Origin: Allorhizobium sonneratiae
Lineage (GTDB): Bacteria; Pseudomonadota; Alphaproteobacteria; Rhizobiales; Rhizobiaceae
NCBI RefSeq assembly: GCF_023700755.1
Contig: NZ_JAMKOJ010000015.1
Coordinates: forward strand, 1-47,275
Direction of reading: 5' to 3'
DNA length: 47,275 nt
A program made the position numbers and the translations under genes. The notes beneath the pieces are model-generated. The model was not told where the DNA came from. It did no database searches and saw only the letters and a list, made by a program, of their open reading frames with translations. Below are positions 25,252 to 33,666 of the stretch, piece by piece; the stretch's first letter is position 1, and every line of letters begins with the position of its first letter.

Positions 25252-27408
25252 TTAGCAGTTTAGCACTGGCAGAGTTCTCTCCAAATAGCGGCTATTCATT
25301 AACGTGAGACGAAGGTTCGTCGCGCCGCGGAATGCTGAAATTTGCGTCGGGGCAAACGAGTACCCCCGCACCGCAGTTTGATCGAGGCGTCCTAGTTCCC
25401 TTCCCCGCCACTCTGCAGAATGGGCGCGTACAGTTTCATCGCCCAATGAAAAGACTACCCCCAGTTTCTCTAAAGACTTGACGACAAGGGGAATTCCGAC
25501 ATCCGCACCGTCCCCGATTTCGACGGGTAGAGAAAATAGGCCCAACGGCCGACTAATCTCTTCGCGCGTGAATGTGGCCTTCCAAACTGGCATCGCGCTT
25601 CGGCCCTTTATCGCGATGCTTTCCTTCCAGAAACGCAAGACAATACGGCTGCGCTCATCACTCGTACTGTGCACCAGAACAATCGTTGGGAATCGTCCCG
25701 ACGCAAGTAGCGGAAAAGTGGGAACCGACGACTCAGGCGATACGCCACCAGCAAGGGCACCGATCGACCGAGGACTCAGCGTGGGCGTCGTTTGCCAACC
25801 AAGATTCAGAAGCGACTCCTTCAGGGGTGCAATTGCCCCGGCCCATTCAAGGGAAAAGCGTTCCTCGAGATCGCCCGTAAGGTCCACCCTTCTTGTTCCC
25901 GCGGCATTCTTCGCTGAGCTCCACCAAGTGCTGAGTTCCACTTGGGGCAACTCATCGCGAACCGCATATCGCGTCATATCAGCCGTGTGGCTGTGGACGA
26001 CATGCCAGACACCAAATGTTCCCAGAATGATGACTGGTATTGATGCCAGAATGGCCGGATTGAGTTTTTCTTTGGGTTTAAGGATGAAGGAAACGGCCAG
26101 CAATGCAATCCATGCCAAGCCGAACGCGATTCCCCCTACGACGTCAGAAAACCAGTGAGCGCCGAGATATAGACGTGAAAAGGCAATCGCGAGCACAAGA
26201 AGGCCGGAGGCAAGCGGTGCCGCAACAGCGAGTTTTCCCTTAGCATGCAGAGCTATGAGAAATGCCAACGCGCCATAAAGAGCCATGTTAACGGTGCTGT
26301 GTCCGCTCGGAAAGGAAAAAGCGCTCCAGCCCGTGTAGAGACCATCGACCGGTCTTGCCCGATGGAGGGCCACCTTGATTGCAGTGTTGACGGCAGATGC
26401 CCCTGTGACAGCACCAAGGAAAAAGACAATTGTGTGTTTTGCCCGCGCCCAGACAAGATAGGCGAACAATGCGGCGGTCACGGCAACGACGACAACCGTG
26501 TCGCCGAACTCGGTAATCGTGACCATTACGGCGTCGCTGGGGTAGGACCTGAATCCTTGCAGGAGGTGATAGACGGCGATATCCGCGTTGACCAGCGGAT
26601 CGCCCGTGAACACGTCTTCCAGAATGCCGAAGAACAGCCATGCTCCAGCTATCATGACAAGAACCAGCAGCACAATGACGCGCAACTCGTTGCCCGCAGG
26701 ATCGAGGAGTTGAATGAAAAATCGCGAAGCACGGTCAGATCGCTCCAACAGCTTGTTCTGGATGATTTCACCGGCTGTCTGGAGGTGAGGCAGTCCCCTG
26801 CTTAGTGCGAACCTTAATCCATGGACAAACAGCCATGAGAGTACGACGAGCGTGAAAAGCAACGCGCCAAGCGGCTTCGCAGCTGGGCCGAGGGCATGGA
26901 AAGTCACGCCGAGCAGCATAGCAGGAAGAATATGTGCGGGAGCCCAAACCGCCGCGGAAAAAGTATTAACCGCATAGAAGCGTCCTACATTCATGCCAAG
27001 AGTGCCAGCCAAAAGCGGAACGAACGCCCTGACGCCAGGAAGGAAGCGGGCAAAGAAGATACTCCGCATCCCGTATTTTTCGAAGAATCGCTCACTATAC
27101 CGGATGGCGATAGGGTATCGTGAAAACGGCCAGGCAGAAAGTATACTCGCGTGATAATGATGACCGAGCCAAAACGCGAACCCGTCACCTGCGATAGCGC
27201 CAAGCGTTGCCGCGCCGAGAAGCGGCCATACGACGAGGATGCCGCTTGGAACCAATGCACTCAGCGCAATTATAACTGCGGTTCCGGGAACAATGGCTCC
27301 TATCACGGGCAGCGATTCAGACATAGCAAGCAGGAAAACAACGCCATAGGCGATGTGCGAATGCGCGTGAAGAAATTCTACCAGTTGGGCGATCAGGTTG
27401 GTCAGCAT
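25252..27408 (-). CDS. DedA - PAP2 phosphatase - LssY fusion protein
   Basis: A 718-aa three-part membrane protein. Residues 1-200 are a DedA domain (RFLPGVRAFVPLLAG at 121-135), known in relatives to flip undecaprenyl phosphate or phospholipids. Residues about 240-445 are a PAP2 phosphatase with K345 and R349-P353 (KVALHRARP), FPSGH at 366-370 and SRxxxxxHxxxD at 411-422, all intact. The C-terminal 230 residues match the LssY domain named from a Legionella secretion locus. The protein probably dephosphorylates and moves a lipid phosphate in the inner membrane. It ends a minus-strand series of envelope genes. Confidence 0.88.
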   Translation of the reverse strand: MLTNLIAQLVEFLHAHSHIAYGVVFLLAMSESLPVIGAIVPGTAVIIALSALVPSGILVVWPLLGAATLGAIAGDGFAFWLGHHYHASILSAWPFSRYPIAIRYSERFFEKYGMRSIFFARFLPGVRAFVPLLAGTLGMNVGRFYAVNTFSAAVWAPAHILPAMLLGVTFHALGPAAKPLGALLFTLVVLSWLFVHGLRFALSRGLPHLQTAGEIIQNKLLERSDRASRFFIQLLDPAGNELRVIVLLVLVMIAGAWLFFGILEDVFTGDPLVNADIAVYHLLQGFRSYPSDAVMVTITEFGDTVVVVAVTAALFAYLVWARAKHTIVFFLGAVTGASAVNTAIKVALHRARPVDGLYTGWSAFSFPSGHSTVNMALYGALAFLIALHAKGKLAVAAPLASGLLVLAIAFSRLYLGAHWFSDVVGGIAFGLAWIALLAVSFILKPKEKLNPAILASIPVIILGTFGVWHVVHSHTADMTRYAVRDELPQVELSTWWSSAKNAAGTRRVDLTGDLEERFSLEWAGAIAPLKESLLNLGWQTTPTLSPRSIGALAGGVSPESSVPTFPLLASGRFPTIVLVHSTSDERSRIVLRFWKESIAIKGRSAMPVWKATFTREEISRPLGLFSLPVEIGDGADVGIPLVVKSLEKLGVVFSLGDETVRAHSAEWRGRELGRLDQTAVRGYSFAPTQISAFRGATNLRLTLMNSRYLERTLPVLNC

Positions 27409-27521
27409 AATTCAAAACATTGCGAAGAGTAGCGAGCGATGCAAACACCGGTATCTTTAGCAGCATATCCCAGTCGATTTTGGGAGACGAATAGAGTCCA
27501 GGAAGCCTGCGTTCAGGGAAG

Positions 27522-27818
27522 TTAGTTCCGGCAATGACGCGTCATGGCCTGTAGGAGCAAGCCAGCGGTTTTCAGTGCGGCATCCCGATTTGGTCTTGGG
27601 CGTTGCAGCGTAACTACGGCATTGAAAACCGCGTCATCGACAATAGCATTTTCCGTCGAAGGGAAGTCGCCTTTGATAATCGATTGCTGGACATGATCAG
27701 CGATTGCCGTCAAATGCGCTGCCGCGGAACCTTTGCACGGCGTATTTGCCATGGCGATGGATGGAGCCGAAGCCAGCATGATTGCCACGAGCACCACGGA
27801 AAATTTCGTCGAAATCAT
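27522..27818 (-). CDS. Small secreted protein of unknown function
   Basis: A 98-aa protein with a signal peptide (KFSVVLVAIMLASAPSIAMA) followed by NTPCKG and a helical domain ending MTRHCRN, where the two Cys may form a disulfide. I start it at ATG 27818; the longer frame would use a TTG overlapping the stop of the PAP2 gene. It follows the PAP2 gene by 14 bp and is probably co-transcribed with it. No family of known function is recognised. Confidence 0.6.
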   Translation of the reverse strand: MISTKFSVVLVAIMLASAPSIAMANTPCKGSAAAHLTAIADHVQQSIIKGDFPSTENAIVDDAVFNAVVTLQRPRPNRDAALKTAGLLLQAMTRHCRN

Positions 27819-27832
27819 GTCGGGTGCCTCAC

Positions 27833-28384
27833 TCAAAATAGACGGGTAATCAGCCGGTCGATGCGTGTGTTCGGCTGATAGGTAAACTTAACTAGCAATG
27901 CGGCGACCAGCGCTGTCAGAGTACCACCCAGAATGTCTGTGAAATAATGGGTTCCGACGTAGATGCGCGAAAAACAGATCAGCACTGCGGCGAAGGCAAA
28001 TGCCGTTCCCCACCGTTTGAGCCCATGCGCGAAGAAGGCGAAGACAACCGCAAACGATGCTGTCGCATGGTCAGAGGGAAACGAAAAGTCTGCACTTGGC
28101 GCAAGAAGAAGGTGCGTGAGGCCTGCATCATAAGGACGCATGCGGTGGATGAACAGCAGGATGATCTGGTTCAAGGAAAGGCCAAGAAGGAAAGTCAGGC
28201 CCGATGCGACGAGAGCGTGTCTGACGTCCGGGCGGTAGTCTCGTCGCCACCATTGTGCTGCGACAGCGGCGACCATCAGCGGCACACCGATCGATGTGAG
28301 ATAGATGAAGAATGTGTCCAGTGCCGGAACTTGCCCGGCAAGACCGTTGATGGCCTTAGTGATAATCAGGTCGTAGTGATACAT
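27833..28384 (-). CDS. PAP2-family membrane phosphatase
   Basis: A 183-aa protein with five or six membrane helices and the three PAP2 motifs: HRMRPYD, FPSDHAT and SRIYVGTHYFTDILGG. The S-D-H form of motif 2 and the small size resemble BcrC-type undecaprenyl-diphosphate phosphatases. It may recycle the lipid carrier or act on another membrane lipid phosphate. A strong AGAGAGG supports ATG 28384. The neighbouring DedA-PAP2 fusion makes two different lipid phosphatases within one gene cluster. Confidence 0.88.
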   Translation of the reverse strand: MYHYDLIITKAINGLAGQVPALDTFFIYLTSIGVPLMVAAVAAQWWRRDYRPDVRHALVASGLTFLLGLSLNQIILLFIHRMRPYDAGLTHLLLAPSADFSFPSDHATASFAVVFAFFAHGLKRWGTAFAFAAVLICFSRIYVGTHYFTDILGGTLTALVAALLVKFTYQPNTRIDRLITRLF

Positions 28385-28411
28385 GCAAACCTCTCTTTGT
28401 AGAACGAAACC

Positions 28412-28437
28412 CCGGAGCGGCGAATGCGCCGCTCCGG
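28412..28437 (-). terminator. Strong intercistronic hairpin, possible terminator
   Basis: CCGGAGCGGCG and CGCCGCTCCGG pair perfectly over 11 bp with a 4-nt loop. On the minus strand it is followed by GGTTTCGTT, which has only short T runs. It sits between the COG4705 gene and the PAP2 gene and may partly end transcription or protect the upstream mRNA. Confidence 0.6.
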
Positions 28438-28465
28438 AGCCCTCCAGCCAGCAGAGCCCCAGGGG

Positions 28466-29239
28466 TCACCGGGCCTCCGCCACTACCGTCTCAGGTTTAT
28501 ATGTTGCCGTCATATATGCGACGATCAAACCAATCCCGATCAGGAAGCCGATGCTTGTATTGATCGTGCCGAAACCCATGCCGCCATATTCCTTCGGCTG
28601 AGACAGAAGGTCGCCGAACGATGCACCCAACGGACGCGTCAGGATGTAGACGAGCCAGAAGCCAAGGATCGCATCGAGCTTCAGGAAGAAGTAGCCGAAG
28701 CTCAGTGACGCAATCGCCATCCCGAACAGGATGCCTGCACTGCCGTAACCGAGTGCGAAGCGCTCTGAAACAAGGTCCCCGGCGGCGGTACCGAGCGCAA
28801 AGGTGAAGAGAATCGCTAGCCAGTAGAACGCCTCACGCTTGTTGGTATAGATCGAATGGATCGAAAGCGTCCCTTCCGACGAGTACCAAAGGGCAAAGGT
28901 GCCGATCAGTGCGACGGTGAAGACTGCGGTTGTGACCTCGAGAGGCACACCGAAATTATCGACGAGATTGTCGGTAATGAGCGTTCCGACCACGCTGATC
29001 AGGATGACAGAAAGCCAATAAGCCCACGGCACATAACGCTTCTGTTTGAACTGAGCGATGAGTGCGACGATCAACACACCCGTCATGATGAAGGAGGTCG
29101 TTGTCAGCCCGAGACCCAGATTTACATTGAGATAGTCTGCTGCCGTTTCGCCCATGGTTACAGCAAGAAGCTTGATAATCCAGAAATCGGCCGTCACCTG
29201 CGGCACGCGGTTATTGAGAACTGCGGGTTCCATGTTCAT
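28466..29239 (-). CDS. COG4705-type integral membrane protein (copy 1)
   Basis: A 257-aa protein with about eight membrane helices. After the opening VPQVTADFWIIKLLAVTMGE there are four G-x4-D motifs, with Asp at 35, 90, 155 and 210. The spacings (55, 65, 55) show a 120-residue unit repeated twice. Family function is unknown. A SIHSIYTNKREAFYWLAILF segment lies in the middle loop. An AAGGA supports ATG 29239. A paralogue with the same motifs is encoded at 34432 on the other strand, within the same gene cluster. Confidence 0.82.
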   Translation of the reverse strand: MNMEPAVLNNRVPQVTADFWIIKLLAVTMGETAADYLNVNLGLGLTTTSFIMTGVLIVALIAQFKQKRYVPWAYWLSVILISVVGTLITDNLVDNFGVPLEVTTAVFTVALIGTFALWYSSEGTLSIHSIYTNKREAFYWLAILFTFALGTAAGDLVSERFALGYGSAGILFGMAIASLSFGYFFLKLDAILGFWLVYILTRPLGASFGDLLSQPKEYGGMGFGTINTSIGFLIGIGLIVAYMTATYKPETVVAEAR

Positions 29240-29270
29240 TGGTCCTTTATTCGTTAGGGTCGCTGCGCGC

Positions 29271-29915
29271 TTATTGTGTCAGCAGTGCAATGCCCTGCGC
29301 GGAGAAGGCGTCAGCGCGCTGGTCGTCGTCGGCGTTGCAGCGCTCCAGCGCCTTCGACAGAAAGTCCGCCGCTTTCGCCTGCTTGTCTGAGGAAATGCCG
29401 GGCTTGGCCGAGGCGGCCTTGAGCTGATTGATCAGCCCTTCGCACGGAACGGGATGTCCGATTGCATCGGTAACGGCAATGCCCGCGACAAAGGACTGCG
29501 TTCCTGCCTTGCCGCCGACAGCGCCGGACTTGTCCAACGCCATTTGAAGGTCGGCAAGGGCAGCGTTCACCTTGTCCGCAGTCGGCGTCCCATTACGAAG
29601 CGATTTGAAGACCGCATCGGCGGCGGCATCGATATTGCCCCACGCTTCCGTATCCATCGGTCTCAGGGTCGCCTGCTTGTCGTCCCATTCTGTCTCGAAA
29701 TCGGATGCGCGCTTTTCCGCCGCCTTGAAGTCGCCGGTCGCAGCGATCTTCTTGACATCCTTGGTGATCGTCTTGAAATCAGCAAGGTCACCAAGGCCCT
29801 TGGCTTGGCTTTGAGCCTGGGCAGCCTCAGCAGGCGGCACCATATAGTGCTCATAGGTGGAAAAGAGCGCGACTGGCACGGCGATCAACGCAGTTGCAAG
29901 GAGGAATTGTTTCAT
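29271..29915 (-). CDS. Periplasmic helical protein of unknown function
   Basis: A 214-aa protein starting at ATG 29915 behind GAGGGC; the longer frame has no better start. An N-terminal signal peptide or anchor (FLLATALIAVPVALFSTYEHY) is followed by an Ala/Lys/Asp-rich helical domain with FKTITKDVKKIAATGDFKAA and an acidic C-terminus. No known domain is recognised. It is the first gene of the minus-strand envelope series and faces the response regulator across a 332-bp region with two copies of the 22-bp box. Confidence 0.7.
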   Translation of the reverse strand: MKQFLLATALIAVPVALFSTYEHYMVPPAEAAQAQSQAKGLGDLADFKTITKDVKKIAATGDFKAAEKRASDFETEWDDKQATLRPMDTEAWGNIDAAADAVFKSLRNGTPTADKVNAALADLQMALDKSGAVGGKAGTQSFVAGIAVTDAIGHPVPCEGLINQLKAASAKPGISSDKQAKAADFLSKALERCNADDDQRADAFSAQGIALLTQ

Positions 29916-30056
29916 TTTTGCCCTCTTCGGCTTTGCGCATGGGGCAATCATCGCCGCTTGCGCCGTTTCATCGGGAAATAAGCAGGTCACATCGCTTTCT
30001 GCGATCAAATACGCTCGATGACACCGTTCTAATGTGCGGGGACTACGAGCACTTTT

Positions 30057-30078
30057 CCCGAAACATACGGTTTTGTAA
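30057..30078 (-). promoter_or_regulatory. 22-bp box A, facing the minus-strand operon
   Basis: Read on the minus strand it begins TTACAAAACCGTAT and ends CGGG. It matches box B in 19 of 22 positions and lies 141 nt before the start at 29915. It is a probable binding site for the neighbouring OmpR-family regulator. Confidence 0.6.
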
Positions 30079-30162
30079 CAAATGTGCGCCGCCACATTGT
30101 TCAGTCGCCGTGAAGGCCGTTTCGTCGAAAATTGGTGTTTGTGCCGATAGAGAGGGACTTCT

Positions 30163-30184
30163 TTACAAAACCGTATAGTTCCGG
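30163..30184 (+). promoter_or_regulatory. 22-bp box B, before the response regulator
   Basis: It begins TTACAAAACCGTATAG and ends CCGG, 63 nt before the start of the response regulator. The two TA-rich half sites look like the direct-repeat sites of OmpR-type regulators. It suggests autoregulation of the two-component operon. Confidence 0.65.
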
Positions 30185-30247
30185 GAAGGTTGAGGAAATA
30201 AAGTCAAGCTAAACTTGGTATCAGCGATTACGACGAGATAAAGCGAT

Positions 30248-30931
30248 ATGCGCATACTGGTTATCGAGGACGACGAGAAGATGTCCGCCTTCATTGCGAA
30301 GGGGCTCACCGAGGCAGGGCATGTATGCGACGTCTGTCACGACGGCCGGGATGGCTTGTTTCAGGCAACACAGGACCGCGACAATTATGATGTGATGGTG
30401 GTCGATAGAATGCTTCCCGGCCTTGACGGACTTTCCATCGTCAGAGCCGCCAGAGCCGCAAAGGTGCGCACCCCCGTCCTCTTTCTGACCGCCATGGGCG
30501 GCGTGGACGATCGGGTGGAGGGCCTGGAGGCCGGTGCAGACGACTATCTGGTCAAGCCGTTTGCGTTCTCTGAACTGATCGCCAGGTTGAACGCGCTCGC
30601 ACGGCGTCCTCCAGTGCAGGAGCAGCGCACCGTCCTGAAGATCGCCGATCTCGAACTCGATCTAGTCAAGCGCAAGGTCCATCGGGCGGGTCAAACCATA
30701 GAGCTTCAGCCACGCGAGTTTTTGCTGCTGGAAACTCTTATGCGGGCGGAAGGCCGTGTTCTCACACGAACCATGCTGCTGGAAAAGGTCTGGGACATAC
30801 ATTTCGATCCCCAGACCAGTGTTGTCGAAACCCATATCAGTCGATTGCGCACAAAGGTCGACAAGCCCTTCGAAGTGCCGCTTCTGCACACGGTGCGTAG
30901 CACGGGATATAGCATTCATGCACCTCGCTAG
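30248..30931 (+). CDS. OmpR-family response regulator
   Basis: A 227-aa regulator with an intact receiver: acidic pair in VIEDDEK, phosphate site D53 (VVDRMLPG), LFLTAMG and the Lys of YLVKPFAF. The C-terminal winged helix ends VVETHISRLRTKVDK and GYSIHAPR. It heads an operon with its kinase (14-bp overlap) and a tyrosine-phosphatase-like gene. The 22-bp boxes upstream and at other promoters in this cluster are its likely targets. The input signal is unknown; the neighbouring genes point to envelope stress or lipid state. Confidence 0.92.
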   Translation: MRILVIEDDEKMSAFIAKGLTEAGHVCDVCHDGRDGLFQATQDRDNYDVMVVDRMLPGLDGLSIVRAARAAKVRTPVLFLTAMGGVDDRVEGLEAGADDYLVKPFAFSELIARLNALARRPPVQEQRTVLKIADLELDLVKRKVHRAGQTIELQPREFLLLETLMRAEGRVLTRTMLLEKVWDIHFDPQTSVVETHISRLRTKVDKPFEVPLLHTVRSTGYSIHAPR

Positions 30932-32288
30932 ACTTCAGCGCAGCACGCCATTCCGGCTGGCTGTTGCTTATGGGCTGTTGTTCGTCACCTCATCACTGCT
31001 GGTCTATCTCGTTACCTATCTTCTGTTGCGGGCGGAAATCTATTCGACACTCGATAATTCGGTCACCGAAACCTATTCTGTCATCCAGTCGAGCTATGCG
31101 CCGGGTGACATCGAAGACGTGGTCCAGAGCATGAATTCATTCAGCCGCCTCAAGAACGGAGACCGGAGGATATTCTATCTGGGCTCAGCGGCTGGCAAAC
31201 GGCTGGCCGGAGACATCGCCAAATTCGTCCCCGCGACAGGCCTTCAAACGATTACAGGAGAAAGGCTTGGTCTGCCGGGGAATGAACGTTTCAGGGTCAA
31301 AACTGGTACGATCGACGGTAACAATCTGCTGGTGGGCGAAAGTCTGGAAGCCACCGAGGACCTGGGGCAGATCATTCTCGCGAACTTCGCATGGATGTCT
31401 GTCTTTACAACATTGTTGGCCGTCTTTGCGGGACTGTTTCTTGCCCGGCGCGCGCAAACTCGCATCGATGCCATCGCTGAAACCATGACCGAGATCTCGG
31501 ATGGGAACATGTCACGGCGTGTTCGCCTGACAGGCTCCGGCGACGACATCGACCTGATTGCCACCCAGATTAATTCGGCGCTCGACCGGCTCTCGGACCT
31601 CATCGAAAGCATGCGCCAGGTAAGCGCCGACATCGCACATGACCTGAAAACGCCTTTGAATCGGCTGAAGCTCATATTGGAAGAGGCATCGCTGCGAGAG
31701 GAAAACAATGAATCCGTCGGAGAGCAGTTGCGGGACGCGCTTGCGGAAAGCGATCAGATCAACGCGACCTTTCAGGCCCTGCTGCGAATTTCCCAGATCG
31801 AGGCGGGAACGCGCAAGACGCGGTTTGCAAGTGTTGACCTCAACCAGCTCCTACGGACCGTGGTGGAGATTTTCGGGGACGTCGCCGAGGACAATGCTCA
31901 GACACTTTCATTTGATGCCGCCAGTTCGCCCGATTGCTTCATCGAAGGCGACAAGGAACTGCTGATGCAACTGTTCGTCAATCTGGTTGAAAACGCCATG
32001 AACCACTGCCCTGCTGGAACGGCAATCCGTCTATCGTTGCGACATACGGGTAACCATTGCCTGGCCACTGTCGCCGACAACGGCCCCGGAATTCCGGCAG
32101 ATGAGCATGAGAAGGTGTTTCGACGCCTTTACCGTCTCGACAAGAGCCGTAACTCTCCCGGTCATGGACTTGGCCTCAGCATGGTCAAGGCGATCGCCGA
32201 TCTGCACGGTATGGCGATCGGGATCGAGGACAACCATCCCGGCGCGCGCTTCGTGCTTTCTTGGGAGCGTCCCGCTGAACAAAACTGA
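30918..32288 (+). CDS. Sensor histidine kinase of the envelope module
   Basis: A 456-aa kinase starting at ATG 30918, inside the last codons of the regulator gene. It has a membrane helix at about 13-37, a periplasmic domain to about 155, a second helix to 176, a HAMP domain (RIDAIAETMTEISDGNMSRR), the phospho-acceptor H241 in ADIAHDLKTPLNRL, and an ATPase domain with NLVENAMNH, DNGPGIP and GHGLGLSMV. All catalytic parts are present. The periplasmic domain is not one I can assign to a ligand. Confidence 0.9.
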   Translation: MHLARLQRSTPFRLAVAYGLLFVTSSLLVYLVTYLLLRAEIYSTLDNSVTETYSVIQSSYAPGDIEDVVQSMNSFSRLKNGDRRIFYLGSAAGKRLAGDIAKFVPATGLQTITGERLGLPGNERFRVKTGTIDGNNLLVGESLEATEDLGQIILANFAWMSVFTTLLAVFAGLFLARRAQTRIDAIAETMTEISDGNMSRRVRLTGSGDDIDLIATQINSALDRLSDLIESMRQVSADIAHDLKTPLNRLKLILEEASLREENNESVGEQLRDALAESDQINATFQALLRISQIEAGTRKTRFASVDLNQLLRTVVEIFGDVAEDNAQTLSFDAASSPDCFIEGDKELLMQLFVNLVENAMNHCPAGTAIRLSLRHTGNHCLATVADNGPGIPADEHEKVFRRLYRLDKSRNSPGHGLGLSMVKAIADLHGMAIGIEDNHPGARFVLSWERPAEQN

Positions 32289-32302
32289 AAGTTGGATAGA
32301 AA

Positions 32303-32866
32303 ATGCCACGGAAATCGAAGCGGAGAATATTGCTGCCGTTTGCCGGGTTCGCCCTCGTTGCCCTTGCCTATCTGGGCTTTCTCCAAATCGACGGCAATTT
32401 TCACGCAGTCGTTAATGGCGAGGTCTACAGGTCAGCGCAACCTTCGGCATCGGATGTCGGCCGATATCGGAAGTGGGTCGGGATACGGTCGATCATTAAT
32501 CTTCGGGGTGCGAACCCAGACCAGGCTTGGTACCGTGAAGAAATTCGTGCGGCCAACGCAGCCGGTATCGAACATTACGACTTCATGATGTCTGCGTCAC
32601 AGGAGTTGCAGAACGCAGATATTAAGAGGCTTGTGGCCCTCATGAAGGCGGCTCCGAAGCCGTTGCTCATCCATTGCAAGTCGGGAGCCGACCGGAGTGG
32701 TCTCGCGGCAGCCCTTTATCTTGCTGAAATTGCCGGCGCACCGCTGGAAAAGGCTGAGGGACAGATTTCATTCTATTATGGCCATATCGGCATTCCCTAC
32801 CTGTCCGCTGCCTATCCGATGGACGCGACATGGGACCGGATTGAGGCTGATCTCGGCAAAGGTTGA
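32303..32866 (+). CDS. Dual-specificity/tyrosine phosphatase-like protein, membrane-anchored
   Basis: A 187-aa protein with one N-terminal membrane helix (LLPFAGFALVALAYLGFL) and a phosphatase domain with the active-site loop HCKSGADRSG: nucleophile C125 and R131. The NLRGANPD loop is in the place of the usual general-acid region. Members of this fold remove phosphate from proteins, inositides or lipids; in this setting, next to PAP2 genes, a periplasmic lipid or lipopolysaccharide phosphate is possible, but that is inference. It lies 14 bp after the kinase and is co-transcribed with it. Confidence 0.82.
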   Translation: MPRKSKRRILLPFAGFALVALAYLGFLQIDGNFHAVVNGEVYRSAQPSASDVGRYRKWVGIRSIINLRGANPDQAWYREEIRAANAAGIEHYDFMMSASQELQNADIKRLVALMKAAPKPLLIHCKSGADRSGLAAALYLAEIAGAPLEKAEGQISFYYGHIGIPYLSAAYPMDATWDRIEADLGKG

Positions 32867-33005
32867 TACCAGCGCCTGAAGTTGAAAGAGATCAAAACCA
32901 AAAATATGCGATCGAGGGTCGTCCGAAATTATATAATATATTTTCTGCCATCAGCAATTTTATGTAATAAACGGACGAAGATGATGAAATATAAATAATA
33001 ATGAT

Positions 33006-33027
33006 ATACAACTTTGTATATTTTTAG
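33006..33027 (+). promoter_or_regulatory. 22-bp box E, before the DUF1344 gene
   Basis: It begins ATACAACTTTGTATA, matches box C at 16 of 22 positions, and lies 70 nt before ATG 33098. It is the weakest copy of the box, set in a strongly AT-rich stretch (32880-33060). Confidence 0.45.
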
Positions 33028-33097
33028 ACAATTAATTGCCAACATTCAAATTAAATATTTCCCTACTCTGAATTGTCTGGGGTTTAGGAAGTAAGAA

Positions 33098-33352
33098 ATG
33101 AACAAATATATTAGTACATTGGTCGTCATCACCGCGAGCTTAACGGCGTTTGGAGCAAGCGCTGCTACCATCAACGGGGTCGTCAAAAGCGTAGACTCGA
33201 AACACGATGCCATAACCTTGCAGGACGGCAGCATGTATACCCTGGCGGAAGGCAGCGAGGCAGAAAATTTCAAAACCGGCACAAAGGTGGCCATCGCCTA
33301 TGCCAAACAGCAAGGCAAAAACGTCGCCTCGAGTGTCAAGGTTGTAAGATAA
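33098..33352 (+). CDS. DUF1344 periplasmic protein
   Basis: An 84-aa secreted protein: signal peptide ending GASAATI, then a small beta-rich domain with INGVVKSVDSKHDAITLQDG and KTGTKVAIAYAKQQGKN. This matches the DUF1344 family of alphaproteobacteria, which has an OB-like look and no known function. Gene length is normal for the family. The AT-rich upstream region with a 22-bp box at the usual distance suggests control by the local two-component system. Confidence 0.8.
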   Translation: MNKYISTLVVITASLTAFGASAATINGVVKSVDSKHDAITLQDGSMYTLAEGSEAENFKTGTKVAIAYAKQQGKNVASSVKVVR

Positions 33353-33666
33353 CCGACACCGGTCTCCCCCGGCGAAAGTTTCCGGGGAGCACCTCCAACT
33401 TCGGCACCTTACAAATTTGTAAAGTTTCGGAAAGCCGTGAGTAATCAACGGGGCCTAGCAAGGGACGGCAACTGACTGCCTGGTTGCGGCATCCAGCGGG
33501 GCCACTCAATACCGTTCCGTTCGAAAAAATCCATGTGGTTCACGTTGCCGCATCTTCGCTTGACCTTCGGTAGTTCGATTGGCTTGCCCAATGATCGGCA
33601 TGACAAAGGAAGGCACCCGCTGGAACGCTCCGTCCAGGTGGAGAAATAAACGGAAACGGATATCGC
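33353..33666. other. Intergenic region before the methyltransferase
   Basis: No gene is supported. It holds a C/G-rich inverted repeat (CTCCCC at 33364 and GGGGAG at 33384, which may end the DUF1344 transcript) and the 22-bp box C at 33409-33430. From the box to the methyltransferase start is 236 nt, far longer than at the other boxes, so a long leader or a very small unseen gene is possible. Confidence 0.4.
33409..33430 (+). promoter_or_regulatory. 22-bp box C
   Basis: It begins with the perfect palindrome TTACAAATTTGTAA, continues AGTTTCGG and agrees with boxes B and D at most positions. The next recognised gene is the methyltransferase at 33667. Confidence 0.6.

Larger units (their letters stand above)
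29916..30247. other. Divergent regulatory region of the envelope module
   Basis: No gene is seen. This region separates the minus-strand envelope genes from the response regulator and holds two oppositely oriented copies of the 22-bp box, at 30057-30078 and 30163-30184. Their inner 14 bases are exact inverted copies of each other. Confidence 0.7.
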
